Source: Promethearchaeota archaeon (lineage in GTDB: Archaea > Asgardarchaeota > Lokiarchaeia > Sigynarchaeales > SOKP01). Taken from it: a stretch of 5,615 nt of DNA. A program made the position numbers and the translations under genes. Where the stretch lies: assembly GCA_030608765.1 (NCBI GenBank), contig JAUWDN010000104.1, positions 1 through 5,615 on the forward strand, given 5' to 3'. Of this stretch, positions 1-5,615 are shown piece after piece (within the stretch, counting starts at the first letter, position 1; each line of letters opens with the position of its first letter). Under the pieces are notes generated by a model, which had not been told where the DNA came from, made no database searches, and was given only the letters and a program-made list of their open reading frames with translations.

Positions 1-396
1 GCAATTAATATCTACGAGAGAGTAAAGAATCTGCTGAATGAACGTTTAGACATTATATTAGACAATTCGGAGCTTTCGGAAGAAGATAAATTTGTGTACG
101 ATAAAGAGCAAGAACTCCTAGAAAAATGTACTAAAGCCTTAATAGCGACAAATAATTTAAAAGAAGAATTTGAAGGTATTTTCGAGAAATTAGAAGAAAA
201 AGGGATTGCTGAAAAAGACTTAAAAAAAATATCTGAGTTAACCTTGGAATATAATATAAACCTCTATAAAGTAATTGTGGAAACTTTCGGTCAAGATAAA
301 AAGACTAAAGACACAATCTTGGAGGTTTTAAATGAAATAGATTCAATTTTTAACGATTACGATAAGTTAAAGGAATTAGAATTGAAAGTGTTTTAA
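1..396 (+). CDS. Helical charged protein of unknown function, 5' end cut by window edge
   Basis: I do not recognise this protein. The reading frame is open from base 1 to the TAA at 394-396, giving 131 residues in the window, so the true start lies to the left. The GTG at 94 sits inside a continuous charged helical stretch, and I see no reason to call it the start. The sequence is rich in Glu, Lys, Leu and Ile, has almost no Pro or Gly, and has one Cys (residue 43 from base 1). Long stretches, around residues 34-73 and 101-128, look alpha-helical and could form coiled coils. There is no signal peptide in the visible part, no membrane segment and no catalytic motif. The gene converges with the minus-strand gene ending at 412. 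A structural or protein-binding role is possible but is inference only. Confidence 0.7.
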   Translation, partial: AINIYERVKNLLNERLDIILDNSELSEEDKFVYDKEQELLEKCTKALIATNNLKEEFEGIFEKLEEKGIAEKDLKKISELTLEYNINLYKVIVETFGQDKKTKDTILEVLNEIDSIFNDYDKLKELELKVF

Positions 397-411
397 AATT
401 ATTATTATACA

Positions 412-756
412 CTAGTTGCTTAAAAATTCTGATTTTAAAATCTCTCTATAATCGGTTCTTTCGCTATTTACTAACTCCTGAGTGCTTTTTCCTTTATGAT
501 TATAGTTGTCAGGACTATCATTATTTGAGAATAAATTCACAAGCAAAATTAAACAGTTTTGGAGTTCTAAATCGTTTGTTCTTCCCGAATTAAAGTTTTT
601 CATAATTTTAATAAGGAGATTGCTTAACCAAACTTTGTTAAATTGAGATAGGTCGATCTCCTCTTCCTTAGATTTCTTATTGTAAAAATCTAAGATATTA
701 GTTATACAATCCATTTTTACTTTATCCCTATACCCTTGTGAAAGTTCAAGAATCAC
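412..756 (-). CDS. Small uncharacterised protein, about 100-114 aa
   Basis: I do not recognise this protein. The frame runs from a GTG at 756 (114 aa) to the TAG at 412-414. An in-frame ATG at 714 would give 100 aa starting MDCITN. The ATG has a weak purine-rich AGGGA about ten bases upstream, while the GTG has no clear ribosome-binding site. The start is therefore undecided, and the frame is closed further upstream by a stop at 811-813. The product is soluble and probably helical. It has a hydrophobic Leu/Ile-rich segment around residues 42-52 and 64-77 of the long form, then a polar Asn/Ser/Asp-rich stretch (78-92) and a charged C-terminal helix. The visible Cys residues (17 and 68) form no metal-binding pattern. 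It lies downstream of the 184-aa gene on the same strand, across a gap with T-tracts, so separate transcription is likely. Confidence 0.6.
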   Translation of the reverse strand: MILELSQGYRDKVKMDCITNILDFYNKKSKEEEIDLSQFNKVWLSNLLIKIMKNFNSGRTNDLELQNCLILLVNLFSNNDSPDNYNHKGKSTQELVNSERTDYREILKSEFLSN

Positions 757-789
757 ATAAACTTGTGTTCTTAAAAAACTGTTAAACTT

Positions 790-798
790 TATTATATT
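790..798 (-). promoter_or_regulatory. Possible archaeal TATA element before the small minus-strand gene
   Basis: On the minus strand this reads AATATAATA. Its centre is about 38 bases before the GTG at 756. An archaeal start site some 26 bases downstream would fall near 768, leaving a 12-base leader to the GTG or about 54 to the ATG at 714. The whole gap is AT-rich, so this could be chance. Confidence 0.25.
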
Positions 799-851
799 TA
801 CTGATACATGCTAATGCGAGTATAAAAATATTTTTGAATAGATGTCGCAAG

Positions 852-902
852 AAAAAAAGGAATAGTATGCAAAAATATATGAAAAACCTAAAATTATAAA
901 AA
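852..902 (-). terminator. Series of oligo-T tracts after the 184-aa gene
   Basis: Reading along the minus strand after the TAA at 910-912 there are four T-runs: five T at 898-902, five at 882-886, five at 871-875 and seven at 852-858. Archaeal RNA polymerase can terminate on such T-rich stretches without a hairpin. The clustering within 60 bases of the stop fits a terminator, although the local base composition makes T-runs common. Confidence 0.4.
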
Positions 903-909
903 GTTTTTT

Positions 910-1464
910 TTATATACCCACTTCGATACTTTCTATAAAGTTATCGATGGCTTGTTCAAGATCGATTAAATCTTCGACTTCTTTTATGTCAGAACTAGCA
1001 ATCCGATTTAGAAAAGCCTTTAGAAGCTTTTCTTTCTCTTTATCGTGAGGGAATATTAAACTACTTTTATAATGTTCATAATCCAATATATTAGTAAACA
1101 CCAAGAAGAGTTTTTCAATATGACTGTAATCGATCAAATTAAGAAGTTTGTCTTTTGTGATGAGAGTTTTTGTCTGATCCTTATAAAATCCGGAAAGATC
1201 GTTGTAATAATTAGTTATACGCGCAACATTATCTAGCTGTGTTTGTAGTGCAGCTTGACTTATGGGACTATCATCATTATACATAATCTTAAAATAAGTG
1301 TTGATGAAATCTTTTAGTTTTTGTAGTTTTTGTTGGAATACTCTTGTTTTGACGATTCGGGTAAACATTGGGCTTTCTTTATCTTTGTAGAAACGAAGCT
1401 CGAATTTAACTATAGCCAAGATATCGAGAAATAATTCCTTTACATCAATATTATCTTTTTCCAT
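910..1464 (-). CDS. Uncharacterised 184-aa helical protein
   Basis: I do not recognise this protein. The ATG at 1462-1464 is the only good start: upstream codons contain no other ATG before a stop at 1507-1509. No Shine-Dalgarno sequence is evident. The product has no Cys and no Trp, no signal peptide and no membrane span. It is rich in Lys, Asp, Ile, Leu, Phe and Tyr. It looks like a bundle of helices: residues about 7-27, 35-62, 68-100, 103-129 and 143-180. The C-terminal part is acidic (KEVEDLIDLEQAIDNFIESI). I searched by eye for HEPN-type Arg-x(4-6)-His and for helix-turn-helix or zinc motifs and found none convincing. It lies 169 bases downstream of the nucleotidyltransferase gene on the same strand. 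Co-function with it is possible, but the gap argues against a tight operon. Confidence 0.65.
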   Translation of the reverse strand: MEKDNIDVKELFLDILAIVKFELRFYKDKESPMFTRIVKTRVFQQKLQKLKDFINTYFKIMYNDDSPISQAALQTQLDNVARITNYYNDLSGFYKDQTKTLITKDKLLNLIDYSHIEKLFLVFTNILDYEHYKSSLIFPHDKEKEKLLKAFLNRIASSDIKEVEDLIDLEQAIDNFIESIEVGI

Positions 1465-1522
1465 TTTAATAGAAGTAAATTGTAAGTGAATTTTTATTTC
1501 TAATAACTAATATACCTTTAAA

Positions 1523-1530
1523 AATATAAA
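1523..1530 (-). promoter_or_regulatory. Possible TATA element before the 184-aa gene
   Basis: The minus strand reads TTTATATT here, about 62 bases before the ATG at 1464, which would give a leader of roughly 36 bases. The same eight bases occur upstream of the nucleotidyltransferase and reductase genes. A second candidate, GGTATATT at 1509-1516, is nearer the start. The 1465-1633 gap is nearly all A and T and holds no other gene I can support. Confidence 0.25.
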
Positions 1531-1607
1531 AATATACTATCTATAGAATTCTAATTTATCAGTTTATATAATTTTTAAGTTTAATATTTTTATACAAAAT
1601 CTAAATT

Positions 1608-1621
1608 GCATAGATTTATGC
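1608..1621 (-). terminator. Small hairpin just after the nucleotidyltransferase stop
   Basis: GCATA and TATGC form a perfect five-base stem around a four-base loop, starting 12 bases beyond the TAA at 1634-1636 on the minus strand. The stem is short with only two G-C pairs, and no strong T-run follows directly. It is a weak terminator or processing-site candidate. Confidence 0.2.
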
Positions 1622-1633
1622 TATTGTTCGTAT

Positions 1634-2623
1634 TTAATAAGTCAGAGGAAAATAACGTTGTGCTGCAATTTGCTCTTTAGCTTCAGACGGTTTTTTAGTT
1701 ATTTTTCTTCTTGTCAGCTTCCTAAAGAGTATTGCTTTCATATGAATCCTTAAAATTCTAAAAGGTGTATGTAGCATAAATTTTAAATTATTAGATGGTT
1801 TTTGTCTTAGTTCGAGGAATCTTAAGTAAAATCGTTCTGCTTTTGCTCTTTTTCTGGGTTTTTCAAATGAGATAAACCTCTTAACAATTTTATCTAATGG
1901 CTCTGAGTCTTCATAGCAATAATAGTTTGAAGCTTTCAATGACCATTTAAGAGCTTCTAATTGGTATTTTATAGAATTTAATTCCTTGTTTGGGCCGATG
2001 AGCAAAGCAAAAAAGGAAATAAAAAGATTCATGACGGTAGACCGGAATATCTCACGAACTGAGATTTTAATTTTAGGTCTGAGAATATTTCTTAGATCAT
2101 CACCATATAAAATAGTACTATTCTGAATGACATTACCTAAAACAATGTTTCGAGGCGCAAATAATGCTGAAAATACGCGATTTACTCGAAAGATTTTGTA
2201 AAAAATGCCTTGTTCCCAATATTTCTGTTTAGTTAGAAAATGGCTTACAAACATTCCCGTTGAACGCTGAATAACACTAAGTACTTCCCGTGTTAGGTTT
2301 GAAGTCGGTTCTTTAAAATTATGCTTAATTTCTAGTGCGATAAAATACCTCTCGATTTCTTTAATATGCCGGCTTGAAACTCGATTTTTAAAGATAAAAA
2401 GCAGATCACAATCCGAAACAATCGTATTTTCTTTCTCTACTTGTTGACTTCCAAATAAAAGAATGGATACGATTTTGTTAATACCAATTTCTTTATTAAT
2501 CAAAGCCACAATATCTTTAATATAATTGCGTGATTGCTCATTTACTCCTTTTAAATTATTGGAGATATGATGTTCTATTTTATCATTCGTTTCGCTGGTC
2601 TTACCAGAATCGATATCTTGCAT
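1634..2623 (-). CDS. Pol-beta superfamily nucleotidyltransferase with long basic C-terminal region
   Basis: The 329-aa protein starts at ATG 2621-2623. Residues about 31-102 form a nucleotidyltransferase core: helix, strand IVSILLFGSQ, then SDCDLLFIF. The signature is Gly58-Ser59 followed by Asp71-x-Asp73, the Gly-Ser...Asp-x-Asp pattern in which the Asp pair binds the metal ions for transfer of a nucleoside monophosphate. A third catalytic acid is not certain; Glu98 in the strand IALEIKH is a candidate. Residues 145-180 (ending ILYGDDL) resemble the segment that follows the core in many stand-alone archaeal nucleotidyltransferases. Residues 185-250 are helical, including a hydrophobic stretch 198-210 and a segment with KWSLKASNYY. 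Residues 255-311 are very basic (20 Lys/Arg in 57), which suggests a nucleic-acid or phosphate-rich partner. The substrate (nucleotide, RNA, protein or small molecule) cannot be told. It is much longer than the roughly 100-aa MNT antitoxins. The fold assignment is firm; the role is unknown. Confidence 0.8.
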   Translation of the reverse strand: MQDIDSGKTSETNDKIEHHISNNLKGVNEQSRNYIKDIVALINKEIGINKIVSILLFGSQQVEKENTIVSDCDLLFIFKNRVSSRHIKEIERYFIALEIKHNFKEPTSNLTREVLSVIQRSTGMFVSHFLTKQKYWEQGIFYKIFRVNRVFSALFAPRNIVLGNVIQNSTILYGDDLRNILRPKIKISVREIFRSTVMNLFISFFALLIGPNKELNSIKYQLEALKWSLKASNYYCYEDSEPLDKIVKRFISFEKPRKRAKAERFYLRFLELRQKPSNNLKFMLHTPFRILRIHMKAILFRKLTRRKITKKPSEAKEQIAAQRYFPLTY

Positions 2624-2654
2624 TTTTACATGAACTATTTTTTCCTATAATAAA

Positions 2655-2662
2655 AATATAAA
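2655..2662 (-). promoter_or_regulatory. TATA-like element before the nucleotidyltransferase
   Basis: The minus strand reads TTTATATT, centred about 35 bases before the ATG at 2623. A start site about 26 bases downstream would give a leader of some 9 bases, so the mRNA would be nearly leaderless. That agrees with the absence of a Shine-Dalgarno sequence close to this ATG; the only AGGA is about 20 bases away. The bases upstream are T-rich rather than a purine-rich BRE, which weakens the call. Confidence 0.35.
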
Positions 2663-2671
2663 ATGAAAATT

Positions 2672-2677
2672 AAAAAA
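2672..2677 (-). terminator. T6 tract after the reductase stop
   Basis: Six consecutive T on the minus strand begin 4 bases after the TAA at 2682-2684, with a second run of five at 2652-2656. This fits archaeal oligo-T termination between the reductase and the nucleotidyltransferase. No hairpin is present. Confidence 0.35.
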
Positions 2678-2681
2678 TATC

Positions 2682-4691
2682 TTATACGATATTTCCGATT
2701 TTATAACCCCTGCTTACAGCTTCCATTACAGTTTCTGGCTTTCTAACGTCCCCAATCTTTTCTATAGGGATGTTTAGAGCCTTGATTTCTTTATAGAGAG
2801 AATCTTTTGGTTCTACGCCCGTTGCGTGATACACATAATCGACCCTATTAATAACTTGTTCTTTATCTGCAGCATCTTTATAGACTACATAATCCTCTCC
2901 TATCTCTTGAATGTCTGCGCCTGCGATTAGTTTTACACCTAAAGCATCACATTTATCGAGTAAAACCCATTTAGTGGTTTTTCCTAAAGCAGTTCCTAAT
3001 TTAGGTAACATTTCCAGAACGGTCACTTGATTTCTTCCTTCATGGAGCATTTTTAATGCGACTTCTGACTCTAGAGCTTTGTAAAAAGTAAGAAATTCGA
3101 ATGCCTCCTTAGTGAGTGACCCATACTTGGATAAGAATATTGCTAATTCAATCCCAGTAGCACCACCCCCAATTATTACGTTATTTTTACCTATGGGAGC
3201 ATCACCACTAAAAACATCGTTTGCCCAGTATACATTTTTGTTGTTTATCCCCTTTATTGCAGGTATTATTGGTTTTGAACCAGTTGCGATAAATACAACA
3301 TCGGGGTTAAATTCTTTTACTTTTTCTAGAGATACATTTTGCTGGAAGTAAACTTTGATACCATATTTCTGAATCCAATAAGAATAATTATCTATCATTC
3401 GTTTAAATTCGTTTCTTCCCGGTGGTACCCAAATAATATTTAGCAATCCCCCAATCCTGTCTGCTTTTTCAAAGATATGCACATCGTGTCCTCTAATTGA
3501 TGCAACTCTTGCGGCTTCTAAGCCTCCCGGACCAGATCCAATTATCATTATTTTCTTCTTTTCTTTTAAAGGTTTTAATTCAGTTCTAGCTTCGTTCCCA
3601 GCGCGAGCATTTCTTAGACAAGTTACTGGCATCATTCTAAAAACATTGTCAAAACAGCCTTGATTACATCCAATACAGTTCATTATATCTCTTAGTTCAC
3701 CTTTCTTTGCTTTCATTGGGAGGTATGGATCAGCGATTAATCCTCTTCCAATGCAAATAGCATCAGCTTTGCCCGTCATTAATATCTGTTCTGCTAATTC
3801 TGGAGTATTAATTCTATTTGATGAAAAAATTGGGATAGATACATGCTTTTTAATGTTTTCTGCTAGGTATGTATAGCATCCTTCTGGAACATCCATAGTA
3901 AGTTGAGGTATCTTCGTTTCGTGCCATCCACCAGTAACATTAAAGTAATCAAGATATTTTCCTAACTCTTCAGCAATTATCGCTTTTTCTTTATATGTAT
4001 TGCTTCCTGGTACGAAATCGTCTCCAGAGATTCTATATCCAAGAACAAAATCCTCAACATTTGATTTCATTAATTCAATAGTCTCAATTGGAAACCTCAA
4101 GCGATTCTCAAGATCACCCCCATACTGATCGGTTCTTTTATTAGTTTTAGGGGAAATAAATTGATCCATTAAGTAACCCGCATTAGCACATATTTCAACC
4201 GCGTCAAAACCAGATTTTTTAGCACGTTCTGTGGCAGAAACAAACGCTTGTTGCTCTCTCTTTATATCTTCTATAGTCATCTTTTTGGGCGTTGTTTTAC
4301 TAAATTTGCTGTAAACTGCCGAAGGTGCTATAGGAGTTCTTCCAATAATTTGAGGGAAAGCGTATGCACCGCCGTGATAAAGTTGACAGCAGATTTTAAC
4401 ATCTTCATTAGCGTTATGTATTATTTCAGTGAATTCGGTTAACTTTGGGAGATATTTATCATCATCTACAGCTATCATTGACGGTAAGCCTTTTCCATAT
4501 ATGTCTACATAACATCCCCCGACAACTAATAATCCCGCACCCCCCTTGGCTCTTTCAACATAAAAATCAGTTAATTTCTTTGTAATAAATCCGTTGTTAG
4601 CTAAGTTGAGATGCATCGCAGGCATAACAATTCGATTTGAGATCGTTATATTGCTAATTTTTAAAGGTTCAAACAATTTGAAGAATTTCAT
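2682..4691 (-). CDS. Iron-sulfur flavoenzyme, 2,4-dienoyl-CoA reductase / enoate reductase family
   Basis: Seen: a 669-aa protein starting at ATG 4689-4691. The TTG just before it is in frame, but the ATG has GTGA seven bases upstream, so I prefer it. Residues about 5-330 are an Old Yellow Enzyme-type FMN barrel, with QLYHGG near 103-108, GRGLIADP near 315-322, and catalytic Tyr173 (AGYLMDQF) and His257 (GGWHETKIP) matching the E. coli FadH pair. Cys339, 342, 346 and 358 follow the C-x2-C-x3-C-x11-C 4Fe-4S spacing. GSGPGG (385-390) and GGGATG (508-513) are the FAD and NAD(P)H dinucleotide-binding loops. Length matches FadH (about 670). Known of the family: electrons pass from NAD(P)H through FAD, 4Fe-4S and FMN to an activated C=C, as in dienoyl-CoA, 2-enoates or bile-acid intermediates. 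Residues about 523-552 carry a segment (KYGSLTKEAF onward) that I associate with clostridial and archaeal enoate-reductase-like members rather than FadH proper. Inference: a cytosolic oxidoreductase acting on an acyl-CoA or enoate. The substrate is not determinable here, so no symbol is given. Confidence 0.93.
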   Translation of the reverse strand: MKFFKLFEPLKISNITISNRIVMPAMHLNLANNGFITKKLTDFYVERAKGGAGLLVVGGCYVDIYGKGLPSMIAVDDDKYLPKLTEFTEIIHNANEDVKICCQLYHGGAYAFPQIIGRTPIAPSAVYSKFSKTTPKKMTIEDIKREQQAFVSATERAKKSGFDAVEICANAGYLMDQFISPKTNKRTDQYGGDLENRLRFPIETIELMKSNVEDFVLGYRISGDDFVPGSNTYKEKAIIAEELGKYLDYFNVTGGWHETKIPQLTMDVPEGCYTYLAENIKKHVSIPIFSSNRINTPELAEQILMTGKADAICIGRGLIADPYLPMKAKKGELRDIMNCIGCNQGCFDNVFRMMPVTCLRNARAGNEARTELKPLKEKKKIMIIGSGPGGLEAARVASIRGHDVHIFEKADRIGGLLNIIWVPPGRNEFKRMIDNYSYWIQKYGIKVYFQQNVSLEKVKEFNPDVVFIATGSKPIIPAIKGINNKNVYWANDVFSGDAPIGKNNVIIGGGATGIELAIFLSKYGSLTKEAFEFLTFYKALESEVALKMLHEGRNQVTVLEMLPKLGTALGKTTKWVLLDKCDALGVKLIAGADIQEIGEDYVVYKDAADKEQVINRVDYVYHATGVEPKDSLYKEIKALNIPIEKIGDVRKPETVMEAVSRGYKIGNIV

Positions 4692-4720
4692 CAAAATTTC
4701 ACTTTCTTTTAATCAGATAG

Positions 4721-4759
4721 TATTATATTATTAGTAATTAAAATTGATTGCAATATAAA
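4721..4759 (-). promoter_or_regulatory. Two candidate TATA elements before the reductase gene
   Basis: On the minus strand TTTATATT lies at 4752-4759 and TAATATAATA at 4721-4730. The distal one predicts a leader of about 38 bases, which would include the GTGA ribosome-binding-like site. The proximal one predicts a leader of about 9 bases. I cannot choose between them, though the visible GTGA slightly favours the distal element. Confidence 0.3.
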
Positions 4760-4818
4760 TTGTTAACTTTTATACAAGGATATAAGCATTTTAATACTCC
4801 TTTAAAACGAGTTAACAA
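4760..4818. repeat. 9-bp inverted repeat around GTTAAC, 41-bp spacer
   Basis: TTGTTAACT at 4760-4768 is the exact reverse complement of AGTTAACAA at 4810-4818. Each arm contains the palindrome GTTAAC, and the two centres are 49 bases apart. The pair sits wholly in the gap between the PAC2 gene and the reductase gene, just upstream of the distal TATA candidate. It could be a paired operator, but GTTAAC also occurs inside coding sequence at 237 and 4438, so chance is realistic. Confidence 0.25.
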
Positions 4819-4822
4819 AAAA
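4817..4822 (-). terminator. T6 tract after the PAC2-family gene
   Basis: Six T in a row on the minus strand begin 18 bases beyond the TAA at 4841-4843. This fits oligo-T termination of the PAC2 transcript before the separate reductase promoter region. It overlaps the right arm of the GTTAAC repeat. Confidence 0.35.
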
Positions 4823-4840
4823 TAAAGTTCAGCATGTAAA

Positions 4841-5615
4841 TTAACGGAAATAAGAATCGGAACCACGATCTTCTTGAGGTCCTTTCATAAATTGACTTGC
4901 TTGTTTTTTATAGGATTCAAGTATGTGCTCCATTTCATCGATTTTTGTATTTAAATCATCGAAGTTCATTTCAATATCAAAATATTCCTTCAAAATTACA
5001 AGTAATGCTTTAGATGCTCGAGGGTCGAGTACCATCATTGGTAGGGGTAATGTTTCTGCTAATAAACACACACCGGGAGCAAAACCCTTTTTACCTGCCC
5101 ACGCGGGTAATATTCCATTTGCTCCAGCAATAACACCAACTTTCATTAATAGAGTGTTTTCAAATTTTAAGAATGAGTCAACAATCTCTTGATCTGTCCC
5201 ACATACGTGGACAATAGGCATATCTCTTATCCTTTCAGTCACCATCGCACCAGCACTAATATACATTTTAATTTTACTTTCTGTTAATTTATCCATCTCT
5301 TCACAAAATTGTTGTGAAAACTCAAATACACCTTGTGAGGTTTGAGGTTGATAATTCGCAGTTAAAACAAATAAATCTGGTTTATTTTCTTCTTTTCTGG
5401 ACTTGAAATAAACTTTAGCTGAAGGTATTTCCATTTTTCCCTTCTCGACATTTGATTTAGGGGGAAAATCAAAGAATTCAATATCTAAGAATTCTTTGGC
5501 ATTAATTGAATCCTTAATAGAAGTAATCGCTAATTTAGCGACTAATGCTATTCCGGGCCAACCAATTAGAACAACAGGATCATTTAGATCGTCGGGATTT
5601 ATATCAAATTTTCGC
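4841..5615 (-). CDS. PAC2-family proteasome assembly chaperone-like protein, 5' end cut by window edge
   Basis: The frame is open from the right edge to the TAA at 4841-4843, giving 257 complete residues. An internal ATG at 5434 is not the start, because the 60 residues before it contain the conserved N-terminal core. Counting from the first complete codon: DPVVLIGWPGIALVAKLA (12-29) is the PAC2 signature strand and glycine loop. LFVLTANYQPQ (81-91) is the central strand. GANGILPAWA (164-173), LLAETLP (184-190) and DPRASKALL (197-205) are further conserved PAC2 segments. A charged helix follows (218-243), then a flexible tail ending Tyr-Phe-Arg. Only the first few residues should be missing, given the usual family size of about 250-280. 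Known of the family: eukaryotic PAC1/PAC2 and archaeal homologues such as PbaA/PbaB act as proteasome assembly factors or bind the alpha-ring through C-terminal tails. Inference: a cytosolic proteasome-associated factor. Many archaeal paralogues lack a proven function, so the exact role is open. Confidence 0.88.
   Translation of the reverse strand, partial: RKFDINPDDLNDPVVLIGWPGIALVAKLAITSIKDSINAKEFLDIEFFDFPPKSNVEKGKMEIPSAKVYFKSRKEENKPDLFVLTANYQPQTSQGVFEFSQQFCEEMDKLTESKIKMYISAGAMVTERIRDMPIVHVCGTDQEIVDSFLKFENTLLMKVGVIAGANGILPAWAGKKGFAPGVCLLAETLPLPMMVLDPRASKALLVILKEYFDIEMNFDDLNTKIDEMEHILESYKKQASQFMKGPQEDRGSDSYFR

Noticed and set aside
94..396. GTG at 94 as the start of the left-hand plus-strand gene
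   Set aside because: The frame stays open with the same charged helical composition back to base 1, so the gene is better read as cut by the window edge.
824..835. Perfect 12-bp palindrome AAAAATATTTTT
   Set aside because: It contains only A and T in an extremely AT-rich gap, so it has no specific information content.
867..899. 10-codon plus-strand ORF with GGA just upstream
   Set aside because: It is very short, AT-driven and Lys-rich, with nothing downstream on the same strand for it to regulate. The same bases are better explained as T-tracts of the opposite-strand terminator.
1742..1757. HEPN-like Arg-x4-His (Arg289-His294) in the nucleotidyltransferase C-terminus
   Set aside because: The residue after Arg is Ile, not the usual polar residue, and the match lies in a basic tail. 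One short match in an Arg-rich region is expected by chance.
3112..3351. 79-aa plus-strand ORF
   Set aside because: It lies wholly antisense inside the reductase gene, and its sequence is a shadow of the conserved FAD/NAD domain.
4248..4442. 64-aa plus-strand ORF
   Set aside because: It is antisense within the reductase FMN barrel, with an unlikely Cys/Arg/Ser-rich composition.
4692..4694. TTG at 4694 as the start of the reductase
   Set aside because: It adds one residue before a normal ATG that has GTGA at good spacing, and family members begin with a Met shortly before the FEP-type motif.
4923..5192. 89-aa plus-strand ORF
   Set aside because: It is antisense to the conserved part of the PAC2 gene, with low-complexity Ser/Phe/Ile content.
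4841..5434. ATG at 5434 as the start of the PAC2-family gene
   Set aside because: The 60 codons upstream encode the conserved PAC2 N-terminal core with GWPG, so the real start is outside the window.

Overview
The window is strongly AT-rich and carries six protein-coding genes: one on the plus strand, cut by the left edge, and five on the minus strand, the last cut by the right edge. I see no rRNA, tRNA, CRISPR array or insertion sequence. The best taxonomic clue is the PAC2-family proteasome-assembly-chaperone-like protein at the right end. Together with mostly weak Shine-Dalgarno signals, TATA-like elements about 35 bases before several starts and T-tracts after several stops, it points to an AT-rich archaeon. 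An Asgard (Lokiarchaeia-like) lineage is a guess, not something the sequence proves.

Right half (2682-5615) is recognisable metabolism and proteostasis. The PAC2 protein (4841-5615, start outside the window) has its GWPG signature and ends in Tyr-Phe-Arg, resembling the C-terminal tails that dock into proteasome alpha-rings. After a 149-base gap on the same strand comes a full-length (669 aa) iron-sulfur flavoenzyme of the 2,4-dienoyl-CoA reductase / enoate reductase / BaiCD-BaiH group. Its 4Fe-4S cysteines, catalytic Tyr and His, and both dinucleotide-binding motifs are intact. It probably reduces an activated C=C bond with NAD(P)H; the substrate is unknown.

Left half (1-2623) is accessory-like. 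A 329-aa protein has a clear Pol-beta-type nucleotidyltransferase core (Gly-Ser, then Asp-x-Asp) joined to a long helical, very basic C-terminal region. Downstream on the same strand are two small proteins I do not recognise (184 aa and 100-114 aa). The second converges with the truncated plus-strand helical protein, with only 15 bases between the stop codons. The three unrecognised proteins are predicted to be mostly helical and soluble.

The genes do not form an obvious tight operon. Gaps on the minus strand are 58 to 169 bases, several with T-tracts after one stop and a TATA-like element before the next start, so most look like single transcription units. No functional link between the chaperone, the reductase and the nucleotidyltransferase can be read from the sequence.
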